Shown one piece after another: positions 1 to 8,315 of a stretch of DNA of 64,000 nucleotides (positions are counted from its first letter, which is position 1; each line of letters opens with the position of its first letter). The position numbers were made by a program, and so were the translations under genes. Source of the DNA: Pedobacter sp. FW305-3-2-15-E-R2A2 (GTDB lineage: Bacteria; Bacteroidota; Bacteroidia; Sphingobacteriales; Sphingobacteriaceae); the NCBI RefSeq assembly GCF_038446955.1, contig NZ_CP151803.1, positions 5,518,001 through 5,582,000 of the forward strand, written 5' to 3'. The notes under the pieces are model-generated. The model was given only the letters and a program-made list of their open reading frames with translations, was not told the origin of the DNA and did no database searches.

Positions 1-16
1 TTGCATTTCAAAATAC

Positions 17-24
17 TATATTTG
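17..24 (+). promoter_or_regulatory. -7 promoter element of the methyltransferase operon
   Basis: TATATTTG at 17-24 matches the Bacteroidota -7 consensus TAnnTTTG, 32 bases ahead of the first start codon. The matching -33 element would lie outside the window, so this is half a promoter only. Confidence 0.5.
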
Positions 25-56
25 TCTTTTTCCTAAACATCAAAAATTCTGGCTCT

Positions 57-788
57 ATGCAGCGTAAATGGTTTCAATATTGGTTCAATTCCCCCTATTA
101 CCATATTTTATATAGTCAACGTAATGATGCTGAAGCAGAATTCTTAATCGATAACCTTTCAGCTTATTTAAAACCTGCAGCAAATTCCAGGATTCTGGAC
201 ATTGCCTGTGGCAGGGGTCGTCATTCCATTTACCTGAATAAAAAAGGATATGATGTGACTGGAATAGACCTTTCAGAACAAAGCATAAAATATGCGCAGC
301 AGTTCGAACAAAAACACCTTCATTTCTTTGTTCATGACATGCGCAAACTGGCCTTCATCAATTATTTTGACATCGCCATGAATCTGTTTACCAGCTTTGG
401 ATATTTTGATACGGAAAAAGACCATGTGAATGCGTTAAAATCCTTCAGAAAAGGAATAAAGGCTGATGGAACGCTGGTTATCGACTATTTCAACACCCAG
501 AAAATCATTAAAAACCTAACGCAGCAGGAAACAAAAACGGTAGAAGGGATAGAATTCCACCTCCATAAATTTGTGTCGGAAGGAAAGATCATCAAACACA
601 TCAACTTTGAACACCGGAACAAAGCCTTTGCTTTTGAAGAGCGCGTACAAGCCTTCCAGCTGGAAGATTTTGAAAGAATGTTGCTGAAGAGCGGCCTGCA
701 GATCACCGAGACTTTCGGAAGCTATGGCCTGGAGCCATTTGACGAAACCAAGTCCGACCGCCTGATCTTAATCTGCAAAAAAGTATGA
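57..788 (+). CDS. class I SAM-dependent methyltransferase
   Basis: Predicted cytoplasmic methyltransferase of 243 aa. The glycine-rich SAM-binding motif I (LDIACGRGRHS, residues 47-57) is followed by the acidic end of strand 2 (VTGIDLSEQSI), which should hold the SAM ribose hydroxyls. The arrangement fits the Methyltransf_25/11 families; substrate cannot be told from sequence. It is the first gene of a three-gene unit: its TGA overlaps the next start as ATGA, so it is probably co-translated with the PAP2 phosphatase. No signal peptide or membrane segment is visible. Confidence 0.85.
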   Translation: MQRKWFQYWFNSPYYHILYSQRNDAEAEFLIDNLSAYLKPAANSRILDIACGRGRHSIYLNKKGYDVTGIDLSEQSIKYAQQFEQKHLHFFVHDMRKLAFINYFDIAMNLFTSFGYFDTEKDHVNALKSFRKGIKADGTLVIDYFNTQKIIKNLTQQETKTVEGIEFHLHKFVSEGKIIKHINFEHRNKAFAFEERVQAFQLEDFERMLLKSGLQITETFGSYGLEPFDETKSDRLILICKKV

Positions 789-1348
789 TAGAAAGCCTGC
801 AACAGTTTGATGTCGAATTGTTCCTTAAAATCCACAGAGGGCTCGCAAATCCATTTTTCGATTGGCTGCTTCCTTTAATGAGGAACCGTTACTTCTGGGC
901 GCCCCTATACCTGTTTATCATCATCTTCTGTGTAAAAGAGTATCAGAAAAAAGGATGGTACATCATCGGTATGTTGCTTTTTACGGTAGCCATAGGCGAT
1001 TTATTCTCCTCCAGGGTCATTAAACCCCTCGTGGCACGCATCAGGCCCTGCAATGACCTCAGCCTGGCAGATGAACTGATCCATCGCGTGCCCTGCGGAA
1101 GCGGTTATAGCTTCCCCTCCGCACATGCCACCAACCATTTCGCCATCGCCCTCTTTCTCATTTTTGTCTTTTACGACAAATGGAAACCTATTTTGCCCAT
1201 TGCCTTGATCTGGGCCTTTATCATTTCTTTTTCACAAATATATGTTGGGGTACATTACCCGATTGATACCATGGCCGGCGCAATACTCGGCAGTTCCATC
1301 GGAATCGCAACATCCTTTATCTATAAAAAAATACAACCGCAAGTATAA
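785..1348 (+). CDS. PAP2-family membrane phosphatase
   Basis: Integral membrane acid phosphatase of the PAP2 superfamily, 187 aa, probably dephosphorylating a lipid phosphate such as phosphatidylglycerol phosphate or undecaprenyl pyrophosphate. The three catalytic motifs are present: K80-x6-RP, PSAH at 111-114, and S150-x6-H157-x3-D161. The last motif has Gln where SRxxxxxH is usual. About five hydrophobic segments are seen. The gene overlaps the methyltransferase by ATGA and its TAA overlaps the ZIP start as TAATG. The exact lipid substrate is unknown. Confidence 0.85.
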   Translation: MIESLQQFDVELFLKIHRGLANPFFDWLLPLMRNRYFWAPLYLFIIIFCVKEYQKKGWYIIGMLLFTVAIGDLFSSRVIKPLVARIRPCNDLSLADELIHRVPCGSGYSFPSAHATNHFAIALFLIFVFYDKWKPILPIALIWAFIISFSQIYVGVHYPIDTMAGAILGSSIGIATSFIYKKIQPQV

Positions 1349-2076
1349 TGGAAGTCTGGAAGCTGTTTATTTTATTCTTTAGCGCCTTCTTAGGAGGTTC
1401 TGCCATCTTTCTGGTAAAGAGCGATAAGTCGCAGCTGCTGAAGTTAATCCTATCTTTTAGTGGGGCCTATTTATTTGCCATTACCGTATTACACCTGATC
1501 CCTGATGCATACAGCGGTCCGGACCATGCAGAAATCGGCATCTTTATCCTGATTGGTTTTTTATTGCAAATCTTGCTGGAACAGTTCTCCGAAGGCGTAG
1601 AACACGGGCATATTCATAAACATGGGGATTCGAAAGCTTTCCCTTATGGCATCATGATCAGTTTATGCCTGCATGCTTTCCTGGAAGGAATGCCTTTGGC
1701 AAAAGATCCGCACAACGCCCTGATTTTTGGAATTTCATTACACCATATTCCTGCAGCCTTTGCACTGGCCAGCATCCTGATGCAAAGTAAATTTAACAGA
1801 AGCAACGTGCTTTTTTACATCAGCATCTTTGCAATCATGGCCCCGCTTGGTTTTTATGTAAGTTATGGACTGAGCAATGGCAGCATTGGAGGTGTAGAAA
1901 ACTACTTCAACAAGATCATGGGAATTGTAATCGGAATCTTCCTTCACATCTCCACCACCATCCTGTTTGAATCCAGTGTAGACCATAAGGTCAGTAAGCG
2001 GAAGATGATTGCGGTGTTATGCGGTGTAGGAATCGCCCTGATCGGTTATTTCTCGGCAGGCGGACATAGTCATTAA
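1348..2076 (+). CDS. ZIP-family metal transporter
   Basis: Inner-membrane divalent metal transporter of the ZIP family, 242 aa with about seven to eight membrane segments. A His-rich cytoplasmic loop (HGHIHKH, near residues 90-96) sits between TM3 and TM4. The metal-path motifs appear in TM4 and TM5 as HAFLEG and HHIPAAF, matching the family's HNxPEG and HExPHE region. Zinc is the most likely substrate but iron or manganese are possible. It ends the operon and is followed at once by a terminator hairpin. Confidence 0.85.
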   Translation: MEVWKLFILFFSAFLGGSAIFLVKSDKSQLLKLILSFSGAYLFAITVLHLIPDAYSGPDHAEIGIFILIGFLLQILLEQFSEGVEHGHIHKHGDSKAFPYGIMISLCLHAFLEGMPLAKDPHNALIFGISLHHIPAAFALASILMQSKFNRSNVLFYISIFAIMAPLGFYVSYGLSNGSIGGVENYFNKIMGIVIGIFLHISTTILFESSVDHKVSKRKMIAVLCGVGIALIGYFSAGGHSH

Positions 2077-2100
2077 GCGGGGCGTTATCCCCGCATTTTA
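2077..2100 (+). terminator. hairpin between convergent ZIP and MarR genes
   Basis: GCGGGG (2077-2082) pairs with CCCCGC (2089-2094) around a 6-nt loop, followed on + by ATTTTA. It starts right after the ZIP stop codon. The stop codon of the convergent MarR gene lies in the loop, so the hairpin may serve both strands; the T-rich tail favours +. Confidence 0.65.
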
Positions 2101-2549
2101 TCCAGTAAATTATTTAAAAGCGTGGCTTCTTCCTGGGTCAGATTTTTGGAAACCGGTGCCGAAAGGTCAAGCTCTTCGTCCATCTTTTTCAATAGCGAGA
2201 GTCCTTTATCGCTGATCAGAATATCTACGGCCCGTTTATCGTTTGGATTTACTTTTTTGACGACCAGCTCTTTTTGAACCAGGCGCTCTGTAATCCTGGA
2301 AGCATCACACATCTTATCCAACATTCGCTCTTTCAGGAGGTTAATGGTAGAAGGTGCAGGATATTGACCCCTCAGAATCCTCAGAATATTGAATTGTTGC
2401 GGCGTGATTTCATAAGGTTGAATGACCTGCCTGAAATGTTCATTACACCAACTATAGGTAAACACTACATTTACAATCGCCTGCTGGTAAATGTTTTCAA
2501 ATTTTGACGTTTTTGTTTCTTTCTGCAACTGCATCTCCAATCTTTTCAT
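2085..2549 (-). CDS. MarR-family transcriptional regulator
   Basis: Winged-helix DNA-binding repressor or activator of the MarR family, 154 aa, expected to act as a dimer. The MarR core runs from about residue 48 (TPQQFNILRIL) through the recognition helix (DASRITERL) to the beta-wing with the family's D-K-R signature (NPNDKRAVDILIS). The start at 2549 overlaps the stop of the upstream DUF5522 gene as TAATG, which supports that start over an internal Met at residue 6. It is the last gene of the YbbR-coaE-MBL-DUF5522 unit. The ligand and target are unknown. Confidence 0.85.
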   Translation of the reverse strand: MKRLEMQLQKETKTSKFENIYQQAIVNVVFTYSWCNEHFRQVIQPYEITPQQFNILRILRGQYPAPSTINLLKERMLDKMCDASRITERLVQKELVVKKVNPNDKRAVDILISDKGLSLLKKMDEELDLSAPVSKNLTQEEATLLNNLLDKMRG

Positions 2550-2710
2550 TAAGTATCGTTCTCTTCTTTTGGTTTGGTCTTCTTTTTACCAAATCCCCAG
2601 GGGCAATGTCTGCATTTATTCTTGCAACAATACCCTCTTTTCAAATGATAAGCTGCTGTGAAAACCATTAACCCATCTTCGTTAAGATAATAGTCTACCC
2701 CTTCTTCCAT
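2549..2710 (-). CDS. DUF5522-type small Cys-rich protein
   Basis: A 53-aa protein beginning MEEGVDYYLNEDGLMVFTA and carrying the cluster YCCKNKCRHCPWGF, then a Lys-rich tail. The Cys pattern suggests metal binding. It resembles the small DUF5522 proteins common in Bacteroidota (recalled, not searched). Its TAA overlaps the MarR start (TAATG), and its ATG lies 1 nt after the stop of the MBL gene, so it is inside a tightly packed operon. Function unknown. Confidence 0.7.
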   Translation of the reverse strand: MEEGVDYYLNEDGLMVFTAAYHLKRGYCCKNKCRHCPWGFGKKKTKPKEENDT

Positions 2711-2711
2711 T

Positions 2712-3653
2712 TTAAGTAAGCAATTTAACTACCAAACTATTTTCATAATGGTTTTTTAATTGTAAACCATCCCCATGATTGGTCCAGACCTGCGTAGGCT
2801 TAACCTGCCCTATCGTATAAATGATGTCTTCCCAATCGGCATGATCAGAGACATACAACTGGATTTCATTGTTGTTCTGCAAGTGTTTCCATCCGGTCGC
2901 AAATACCCTGATCACATTGATCGCCCGGAAATAACTCCTGAATACCATCGGCGGCACAAGATAAACCATATTCGTTTGGTTGTTCTTCATCACCTTTCTG
3001 TCGTACATCTCATATTTACCCATGTCTATACCTTTCTGCTCATAAATCTTCACAAAAGGCATCATACTATGGTGTACCAATATCCGCTTTTCCGGACAAT
3101 ATTTATTCATCAGACTGATCAGACGCTGACATTTCCCCAAGGCATAAGCACCCAACATGATGTTACTTTGTGTCGCATTCAACTTCAGAATTTCTTCCTC
3201 CGCTGCAGGATGCCGGGTATTGGGATCTGCAAAAGTCGTCTCCGTGATCAGCACATCTGCCTGCACATATTCGATAGGCTCGCAGGTATCATCAGGTTGA
3301 AGCTTATAATCTCCGGTATACAGGTATTTAATCCCCTCATATTCCATCAGAATCATCGCAGATCCCAGGATATGCCCGGCAGGAATAAAGCTGATCTTCA
3401 CACCGTTTAAAACGAATGTTTCCTCATAAGCTTTAAGGTGAAATTCGCCACCGGCAAATTTCTTATACCGGTGCTTCATAAAAAGTGCCGTAGCTTCCGT
3501 GCAATATACGTTCAGGTTTCCACCTATGGCATGGTCTCCATGGGCATGGGAAATCACCGCGTATTTTACAATTTCCTTAGGATCCAGATAAAAATCACCA
3601 TATCTACAAAATAAACCTGTTTTTGTAGCAACTATAAAATCATCTAATATCAT
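2712..3653 (-). CDS. MBL-fold exonuclease of the ligase-associated/Ysh1-like group
   Basis: Cytoplasmic metallo-beta-lactamase-fold nuclease, 313 aa. The zinc-binding HxHxDH motif is H36-A-H38-G-D40-H41. Later family landmarks are present: GHILGSAMI, YTGDYK, and a C-terminal SDHADW followed by TNHGDG. The opening (KTGLFCRYGDFYLDP) and the SDHADW segment match the ligase-associated DNA exonuclease family, whose members usually sit beside an ATP-dependent DNA ligase; no ligase is seen here. The start overlaps the coaE stop as TAATG. A role in DNA end or RNA processing is inferred from the family. Confidence 0.8.
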   Translation of the reverse strand: MILDDFIVATKTGLFCRYGDFYLDPKEIVKYAVISHAHGDHAIGGNLNVYCTEATALFMKHRYKKFAGGEFHLKAYEETFVLNGVKISFIPAGHILGSAMILMEYEGIKYLYTGDYKLQPDDTCEPIEYVQADVLITETTFADPNTRHPAAEEEILKLNATQSNIMLGAYALGKCQRLISLMNKYCPEKRILVHHSMMPFVKIYEQKGIDMGKYEMYDRKVMKNNQTNMVYLVPPMVFRSYFRAINVIRVFATGWKHLQNNNEIQLYVSDHADWEDIIYTIGQVKPTQVWTNHGDGLQLKNHYENSLVVKLLT

Positions 3654-4249
3654 TAAGGAAGTATATTTAAAAATTGATGGTGAAGTTCCATCACTTGTAT
3701 AATTAAAGAATCTGTTTCATTATTGCGGATCAGCATATCCGCCATTTTCGCCTTCTCCTCATCGGAGAGCTGTTTATCCATCCGGGCCTGAACTTGTTCT
3801 GCTGTTACCCCGTCACGTTGCATCACGCGTTGTAATTTGAGCGCTAAAGGGGCGACCACCAATACGTTCCGGTCGCACATCTGGTAAGAACCGCTTTCAA
3901 AAAGCAGGGCTGCTTCTTTCAGCACATAAGGCACCGTTGCCGGAATATCTTTTACCCAATGTTCAAATGCACGGAATACGGCAGGATGTACCAGCGCATT
4001 TAATTTCGCCAGTTCTTCGGCCTGATTAAAGACGATACCTGCAATATGTTTATTATTCAAACTGCCATCAGCAGCATAGCTTTCTGCTCCGAAAGCCGCT
4101 TTAACACCCGCAACCAGGATCGGATCGCTGACCATGATCTGCTTCGCTACTGCATCTGCATAAAAGACAGGAATGCCCAGGCTCCCGAACACCTTACACA
4201 CCGTGGTCTTCCCACTTCCTATGCCTCCTGTTATTCCTATTTTTAACAT
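3653..4249 (-). CDS. coaE: dephospho-CoA kinase
   Basis: Catalyses the last step of coenzyme A synthesis, ATP-dependent phosphorylation of dephospho-CoA. The protein has 198 aa, normal for the family. The P-loop GGIGSGKT is at residues 8-15, and the CoaE signatures YADAVAK and EAALLFES follow. Both ends are coupled by TAATG overlaps, to YbbR upstream and to the MBL exonuclease downstream. The order YbbR-coaE just downstream of nusB-DUF1573-yajC looks like a conserved Bacteroidota neighbourhood (from memory). Confidence 0.95.
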   Translation of the reverse strand: MLKIGITGGIGSGKTTVCKVFGSLGIPVFYADAVAKQIMVSDPILVAGVKAAFGAESYAADGSLNNKHIAGIVFNQAEELAKLNALVHPAVFRAFEHWVKDIPATVPYVLKEAALLFESGSYQMCDRNVLVVAPLALKLQRVMQRDGVTAEQVQARMDKQLSDEEKAKMADMLIRNNETDSLIIQVMELHHQFLNILP

Positions 4250-5196
4250 TATTTTTCTATGATAAAATCAATTTTTGCTGGTTGTGACTGCACCAGCTTG
4301 CAATAATCCGGAAAGCGGATGAGCTTTACCCTCAGTTCATTGTGCTGAAAAATTTTCCACTCATTCATATCTACCACCGCCTCAATGAACTCCTCATTTA
4401 CCTGCGTATATTTAGAAAGGGCAACCAATAGCGTAATCTTCACCTTTTTAGGGTAAAGTTTGACATTGTAATATTCTTTGTTATTGATGACTTTAACCGG
4501 AACCTCTATGACTTTTTCCGTGAATTCGTCGACCGGCAGTTTCACATCTACACTCGTCGGAAAGATGTTCACGTTCTTCATCTTATTTTGCATCATCGCT
4601 ACCCTGGCCACTGTGGTCGCCTGGATTTTCTCTATTTTCAAAGTATCGGTATTCCATTCGTTGATGTTTCTAATGTCCTGCTCAGGGCCGGAAATGGTCA
4701 CATAACTGGGATTGATCTGAATCTCATTCGAAACTCCATACTGTGGCATATAATGCAGGTTAGAGACCAGCTTTACAGGCACACGTTTCACCCTTCTTTC
4801 AGAAAAATCGAAGTAAAGGGTATCGGGTTTTACAGAAATGATCTTTTGAGAAGTCTCCAGTTGCCGGTTCACATTGAACAGCTGCTCAGAAAACAGCACA
4901 AAATTCCTGTTGTTTAGTTTTTCCAGACTGATGGAGATGGATTGAGGTTTAATCCGCAGACGGGCAAACAGCAACTGCCATCCCGTCCCTTCTACCTGTA
5001 AATCTACCGTGTCCGACTGCAAAGGATGGAAAGCTTTCTTCTGAGGGAAATTCCTATAGTCCAGCACCGTCTTTGCGGTATAGACATACTTGTTGTTCAA
5101 AGCCATGAACAGCCATGCACCAACTGCCAGGAACAGGCAGGTGACCAGCGCCAGAAAACGCTTTTGCTCTACTTTTGTGAGTTTGATGATTGGCAT
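4249..5196 (-). CDS. YbbR-like domain membrane-anchored protein
   Basis: Predicted protein of 315 aa with one N-terminal membrane anchor (about residues 12-35) and an extracytoplasmic beta-rich part made of YbbR-like repeats (for example PVKLVSNLHY and EVPVKVINNKEYY). The family's biochemical role is unclear; in Firmicutes YbbR/CdaR regulates a di-AMP cyclase, which need not apply here. The ORF could be extended to 5241, but a strong promoter at 5211-5242 lies inside that extension, so the Met at 5196 is the better start. Its stop overlaps coaE (TAATG). Confidence 0.8.
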   Translation of the reverse strand: MPIIKLTKVEQKRFLALVTCLFLAVGAWLFMALNNKYVYTAKTVLDYRNFPQKKAFHPLQSDTVDLQVEGTGWQLLFARLRIKPQSISISLEKLNNRNFVLFSEQLFNVNRQLETSQKIISVKPDTLYFDFSERRVKRVPVKLVSNLHYMPQYGVSNEIQINPSYVTISGPEQDIRNINEWNTDTLKIEKIQATTVARVAMMQNKMKNVNIFPTSVDVKLPVDEFTEKVIEVPVKVINNKEYYNVKLYPKKVKITLLVALSKYTQVNEEFIEAVVDMNEWKIFQHNELRVKLIRFPDYCKLVQSQPAKIDFIIEK

Positions 5197-5210
5197 GGTG
5201 GTAAAGTAAA

Positions 5211-5242
5211 CAAATATACTGAAATGCAAAAGCCGCACCAAA
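5211..5242 (-). promoter_or_regulatory. promoter of the YbbR-coaE operon
   Basis: Read on -, TTTG (5242-5239), 20 nt, then TATATTTG (5218-5211): a full match to the Bacteroidota TTTG-N19..22-TAnnTTTG promoter. The predicted transcript begins about 5205, only about 9 nt before the start codon at 5196. The -33 half lies inside the yajC terminator hairpin. Confidence 0.7.
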
Positions 5243-5258
5243 CAAGGATGCGGCTTTT
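5228..5258 (-). terminator. intrinsic terminator after yajC
   Basis: AAAAGCCGCA (5228-5237) pairs with TGCGGCTTTT (5249-5258) over an 11-nt loop, 18 nt beyond the yajC stop. The stem is perfect and ends in four T on -. It should end the nusB-DUF1573-yajC transcript while containing part of the next operon's promoter. Confidence 0.8.
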
Positions 5259-5276
5259 ACCAGTATAGCTGAAAAC

Positions 5277-5618
5277 CTATGCTTTAGGAGCGTCAGTTTT
5301 TGCAAGATCAACTTTAGGAGCTGCAGCTTTCGTTGCATCTAAAGAGATCGCAGTTTTATCAAAACGGATTTTAGTACCGCCTTCTACTTCGATTAAAAAC
5401 GTAGTATCGTTCATATCAACGATTCTTCCGTGAATTCCGGCAGTAGTTACGATTTTATCACCTTTTTTCAAGTCTTCAACCAGTTTTTTATGGTCTTTTG
5501 CTTTTTTAACCTGCGGTCTGATCATAAAGAAATAAAATACGACCATGATTAAAACCATCGGTACCAGGGTACCTAGCATATTGCTGCCACCTGCTTGTAA
5601 GATTACTGTAGATATCAT
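5277..5618 (-). CDS. yajC: preprotein translocase subunit YajC
   Basis: Small SecDF-associated inner-membrane protein, 113 aa, accessory to Sec-dependent export. One membrane helix near residues 15-32 (MLGTLVPMVLIMVVFYFFM) is followed by the YajC signature RPQVKKAKDHKK and the small domain LKKGDKIVTTAGIHGRI. The C-terminal Ala/Lys/Pro-rich tail is low complexity. It follows the DUF1573 gene by 28 nt and is closed by a terminator at 5228-5258. Confidence 0.95.
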   Translation of the reverse strand: MISTVILQAGGSNMLGTLVPMVLIMVVFYFFMIRPQVKKAKDHKKLVEDLKKGDKIVTTAGIHGRIVDMNDTTFLIEVEGGTKIRFDKTAISLDATKAAAPKVDLAKTDAPKA

Positions 5619-5646
5619 ATTGTTGTTTATAAAATTTTTGTATTGC

Positions 5647-6111
5647 CTATTTTACTTCTTTAATCTCTCCGGTCAGGTGCAATTCTGCAACCGATGGATT
5701 GGCATTTGAAGTTACAGTGATCACCTTATCCTGCATTCCAAATTTACCATGGCTATCAAATACCACTTTAATCACTCCTTCTCCACCCGGTGGAATTGGC
5801 TCTTTAGGAGGTTCAGGAATCGTACAACCACAAGTCGCAGTAGCATTGCTGATGATCAGCGGGCTTTTACCTGTGTTTTTAAATTTGTAGCTATAATTCA
5901 CTTTTTCTCCCGGAGCTATTTTACCAAAGTTATAGATTCCGCTATCGAAGGTGATTACAGGCGCATCTGCTGCTGCAACAGGATTTGCTGAAGCTTCAGT
6001 TGTCGCTGTTGAACCTGTAACTGCAGTATTTTCTGCAGGAGTTTTTGCTGTGTTTTGCTGGCATGATGCAAATGTCATCGCTGCAATTGCCAATAACAAG
6101 ATTTGTTTCAT
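5647..6111 (-). CDS. DUF1573 lipoprotein
   Basis: Exported lipoprotein of 154 aa. The signal peptide ends in a lipobox (MTFASC, Cys at residue 17). An Ala/Thr-rich linker to about residue 45 leads to a DUF1573 Ig-like domain (ITFDSGIYNFGKIAPGEKV, then FKNTGKSPLII and TCGCTIPEPP). The family is common and conserved in Bacteroidota; its molecular role is not established. It lies 5 nt after nusB and 28 nt before yajC, so the three are probably one transcript. Confidence 0.85.
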   Translation of the reverse strand: MKQILLLAIAAMTFASCQQNTAKTPAENTAVTGSTATTEASANPVAAADAPVITFDSGIYNFGKIAPGEKVNYSYKFKNTGKSPLIISNATATCGCTIPEPPKEPIPPGGEGVIKVVFDSHGKFGMQDKVITVTSNANPSVAELHLTGEIKEVK

Positions 6112-6116
6112 AATCG

Positions 6117-7067
6117 TTATTCTTCTATAAGTCCGCGACCGATTTTATGGATGCTGTCTGTCCTTTTCAGGTCACCTAAAATTTTGTCCAAGATACCGTT
6201 AATAAATGAATTACTTTTCGGAGTACTGTAATCTTTTGATAGATCCAGGTATTCATTAATCGTTACCTTAACTGGTATAGATGGGAAGTTTAACAGTTCA
6301 CAGATGGCCATTTTCATCAAAATGGTATCCATTAAAGCAATCCTTTCCGATTCCCAGTTTTTAGTACGCTCTGCGATCAGGTCCTGATATTCCTTGTTGT
6401 TTTTCAAGGTATAAACAAAAAGGTCTTCGACAAACTTCTTATCTTCATCCCAATCCTGACTGATTGGCGTCAGTTTATTTTTACGTGGATCTTCAGAGGT
6501 GAAATTCTTCAAAGTCTTGGCCACCATTCCCTGCATCACTTCTTTATCTACAGACCAGTTGATAAACTTATCTTCAAAAGCCTGAATGATGTTGTGGCTT
6601 TTCAAAATAATCTTTCTGAAAATGTATTTGATAATGGTTTTGGATTCCTCCAGGCTGTTGTCCTCATCGGCAAGGTAAGCCAGGTATTCAGGAGTGGTTT
6701 TCAAGGTATTGAAAATACCTTTTACAAATTCCGGGTCAGACAACCAGTTGATCTGGTATTTGTTAACCATGTCAATAAAGGCCGGGTTCTCTTTCAATGT
6801 AACCGCAAACTTATTGTGGAGCAGTTTCATGTTTGGATTGAGATCCTCTGCTGTAGGCAAATGTTTATTTGACCTTTCTGTAGCATCCGTGCTAGTGTAT
6901 TCCGTGACCTCAACAAGGAGCGAAAGCATCCAGATGTACATTTCGTACACGCTGTCAATACTCTGCATTAATGCTTTCTTTGAAGAAGCTAAATCTCTCT
7001 TGTCTGTCATCTGCCATGCAAAAATATTCTGCAAAGCTTTAATTCTTAAGTGCCTTCTGTTTAACAT
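6117..7067 (-). CDS. nusB: transcription antitermination protein NusB, long form
   Basis: Component of the rRNA antitermination complex that binds boxA RNA with S10. It begins with the NusB hallmark RRHLRIKALQNIFAWQ. At 316 aa it is more than twice the E. coli length (about 140 aa); the usual NusB C-terminal helices (for example LMKMAICELLNFPSIPVKV, then INEYLDLSKDYSTPKSNSFI) lie at about residues 230-300. The extra central helical region is typical of Bacteroidota NusB (general knowledge). First gene of the nusB-DUF1573-yajC unit. Confidence 0.9.
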   Translation of the reverse strand: MLNRRHLRIKALQNIFAWQMTDKRDLASSKKALMQSIDSVYEMYIWMLSLLVEVTEYTSTDATERSNKHLPTAEDLNPNMKLLHNKFAVTLKENPAFIDMVNKYQINWLSDPEFVKGIFNTLKTTPEYLAYLADEDNSLEESKTIIKYIFRKIILKSHNIIQAFEDKFINWSVDKEVMQGMVAKTLKNFTSEDPRKNKLTPISQDWDEDKKFVEDLFVYTLKNNKEYQDLIAERTKNWESERIALMDTILMKMAICELLNFPSIPVKVTINEYLDLSKDYSTPKSNSFINGILDKILGDLKRTDSIHKIGRGLIEE

Positions 7068-7113
7068 GAATGTAAGAACGAGTGGTAAATTACCGGTTTA
7101 TTAAAATTGTTTA

Positions 7114-8202
7114 TTAAAATGATGATTTTATTTTTTTGATGTCGATGATTCTTTGTTCAGCAATGCGGTTCGCAGCCCATATCGTTGGGATGTTGTCTTT
7201 CTTAGACATTTTAATCACGTCGCGCGTGGCATTGTAAATGTTCTCTGTCAGCTGTATCGTCCGTTTCTTTCCGAAACCGGTTAATTCAGAATAACAGCTG
7301 ATTAATCCGCCGGCATTGATCAGGTAATCGGGCGCAAATAAGATTCCTTTATCCAATAACAGTTTACCGTGTGTCTGCTCATCTGCCAATTGATTATTTG
7401 CAGAACCTGCGATAATCGCAAACTTCATTTTAGGAATGGTCTTATCATTTACGGTAGCTCCTAAGGCACATGGTGCATAAATATCTGCATCAATTCCAAA
7501 GATTTTATCCGCAGCAATAGGTTTCGCTTTATAAGTACGTGCTACATGTTGTAACCGTTCTTCATTGATGTCACTGATGTATACTTCTACATTTTCAGCC
7601 CTCAACAACTCTACCAGGTGCTCTCCTACATTTCCTATCCCCTGCACTACTACCGAGCGTCCTGCCAGCATATCTGTTCCAAATACTTCCTTTACACAAG
7701 CTTTAATCCCAAGGAATACGCCTTTTGCAGTATGTGGTGCCGGGTTACCTGCCCCACCTAAAGATTCAGGAACTCCGGTAACATGACCTGTTTCCATACG
7801 GATATACTCCATATCTTTTGTGGTCGTTCCCAGATCTTCTGCAGTAATGAACTCTCCATTCAGGTTTTTGATGAACCTTCCGTAGCTGCGCATCATCGCT
7901 TCCGATTTTCCTTTTCTGGAATCCCCGATAATTACGGCTTTACCACCGCCAATATTCAGGCCTGTGATCGCAGCTTTATAGGTCATTCCTCTCGATAATC
8001 TGAGTACATCTTCCAATGCTTCAGCCTCTGTAACGTAATTCCACATGCGTGTTCCGCCTAAAGCCGGACCAAGCGTGGTATCATGAATGGCTATAATTGC
8101 CTTCAAGCCAGTATCGGGATCATTGCAAAAAACGACCTTTTTATGCCCTGCGGCACTTAATTGGTCTAAAACTGAATTCACAAGAGAACTATTATCAGGC
8201 AT
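7114..8202 (-). CDS. Glu/Leu/Phe/Val dehydrogenase
   Basis: NAD(P)-dependent amino-acid dehydrogenase, 362 aa, interconverting a branched-chain or aromatic amino acid and its 2-oxo acid. Family marks are GGTRMW (49-54), MTYKAAITGLNIGGGKAV with the catalytic lysines K76 and K88, and the Rossmann motif VQGIGNVGEHL. The length and GGTRMW motif fit leucine/valine dehydrogenases better than hexameric glutamate dehydrogenase (about 420-450 aa). Monocistronic by spacing; a -7 element TAGTTTTG lies at 8228-8235. Confidence 0.88.
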   Translation of the reverse strand: MPDNSSLVNSVLDQLSAAGHKKVVFCNDPDTGLKAIIAIHDTTLGPALGGTRMWNYVTEAEALEDVLRLSRGMTYKAAITGLNIGGGKAVIIGDSRKGKSEAMMRSYGRFIKNLNGEFITAEDLGTTTKDMEYIRMETGHVTGVPESLGGAGNPAPHTAKGVFLGIKACVKEVFGTDMLAGRSVVVQGIGNVGEHLVELLRAENVEVYISDINEERLQHVARTYKAKPIAADKIFGIDADIYAPCALGATVNDKTIPKMKFAIIAGSANNQLADEQTHGKLLLDKGILFAPDYLINAGGLISCYSELTGFGKKRTIQLTENIYNATRDVIKMSKKDNIPTIWAANRIAEQRIIDIKKIKSSF

Positions 8203-8227
8203 ATAATTTTGTTTATCAGATATGTCG

Positions 8228-8235
8228 CAAAACTA
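8228..8235 (-). promoter_or_regulatory. -7 element of the dehydrogenase gene
   Basis: On -, TAGTTTTG fits TAnnTTTG 25 bases ahead of the start codon. No convincing -33 TTTG is seen at the usual spacing, so confidence is limited. Confidence 0.4.
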
Positions 8236-8315
8236 GCATAAAAAAAACATTATTTACACTGTTTTAACCAAAGTCTTAAAAAAAATTACCTTCATTTGGC
8301 TAACTTTACCAACTC

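Noticed and set aside
2775..3410. 211-codon + frame opposite the MBL exonuclease
   Set aside because: Antisense to a gene with an intact HxHxDH motif; Arg/His-rich translation typical of shadow frames.
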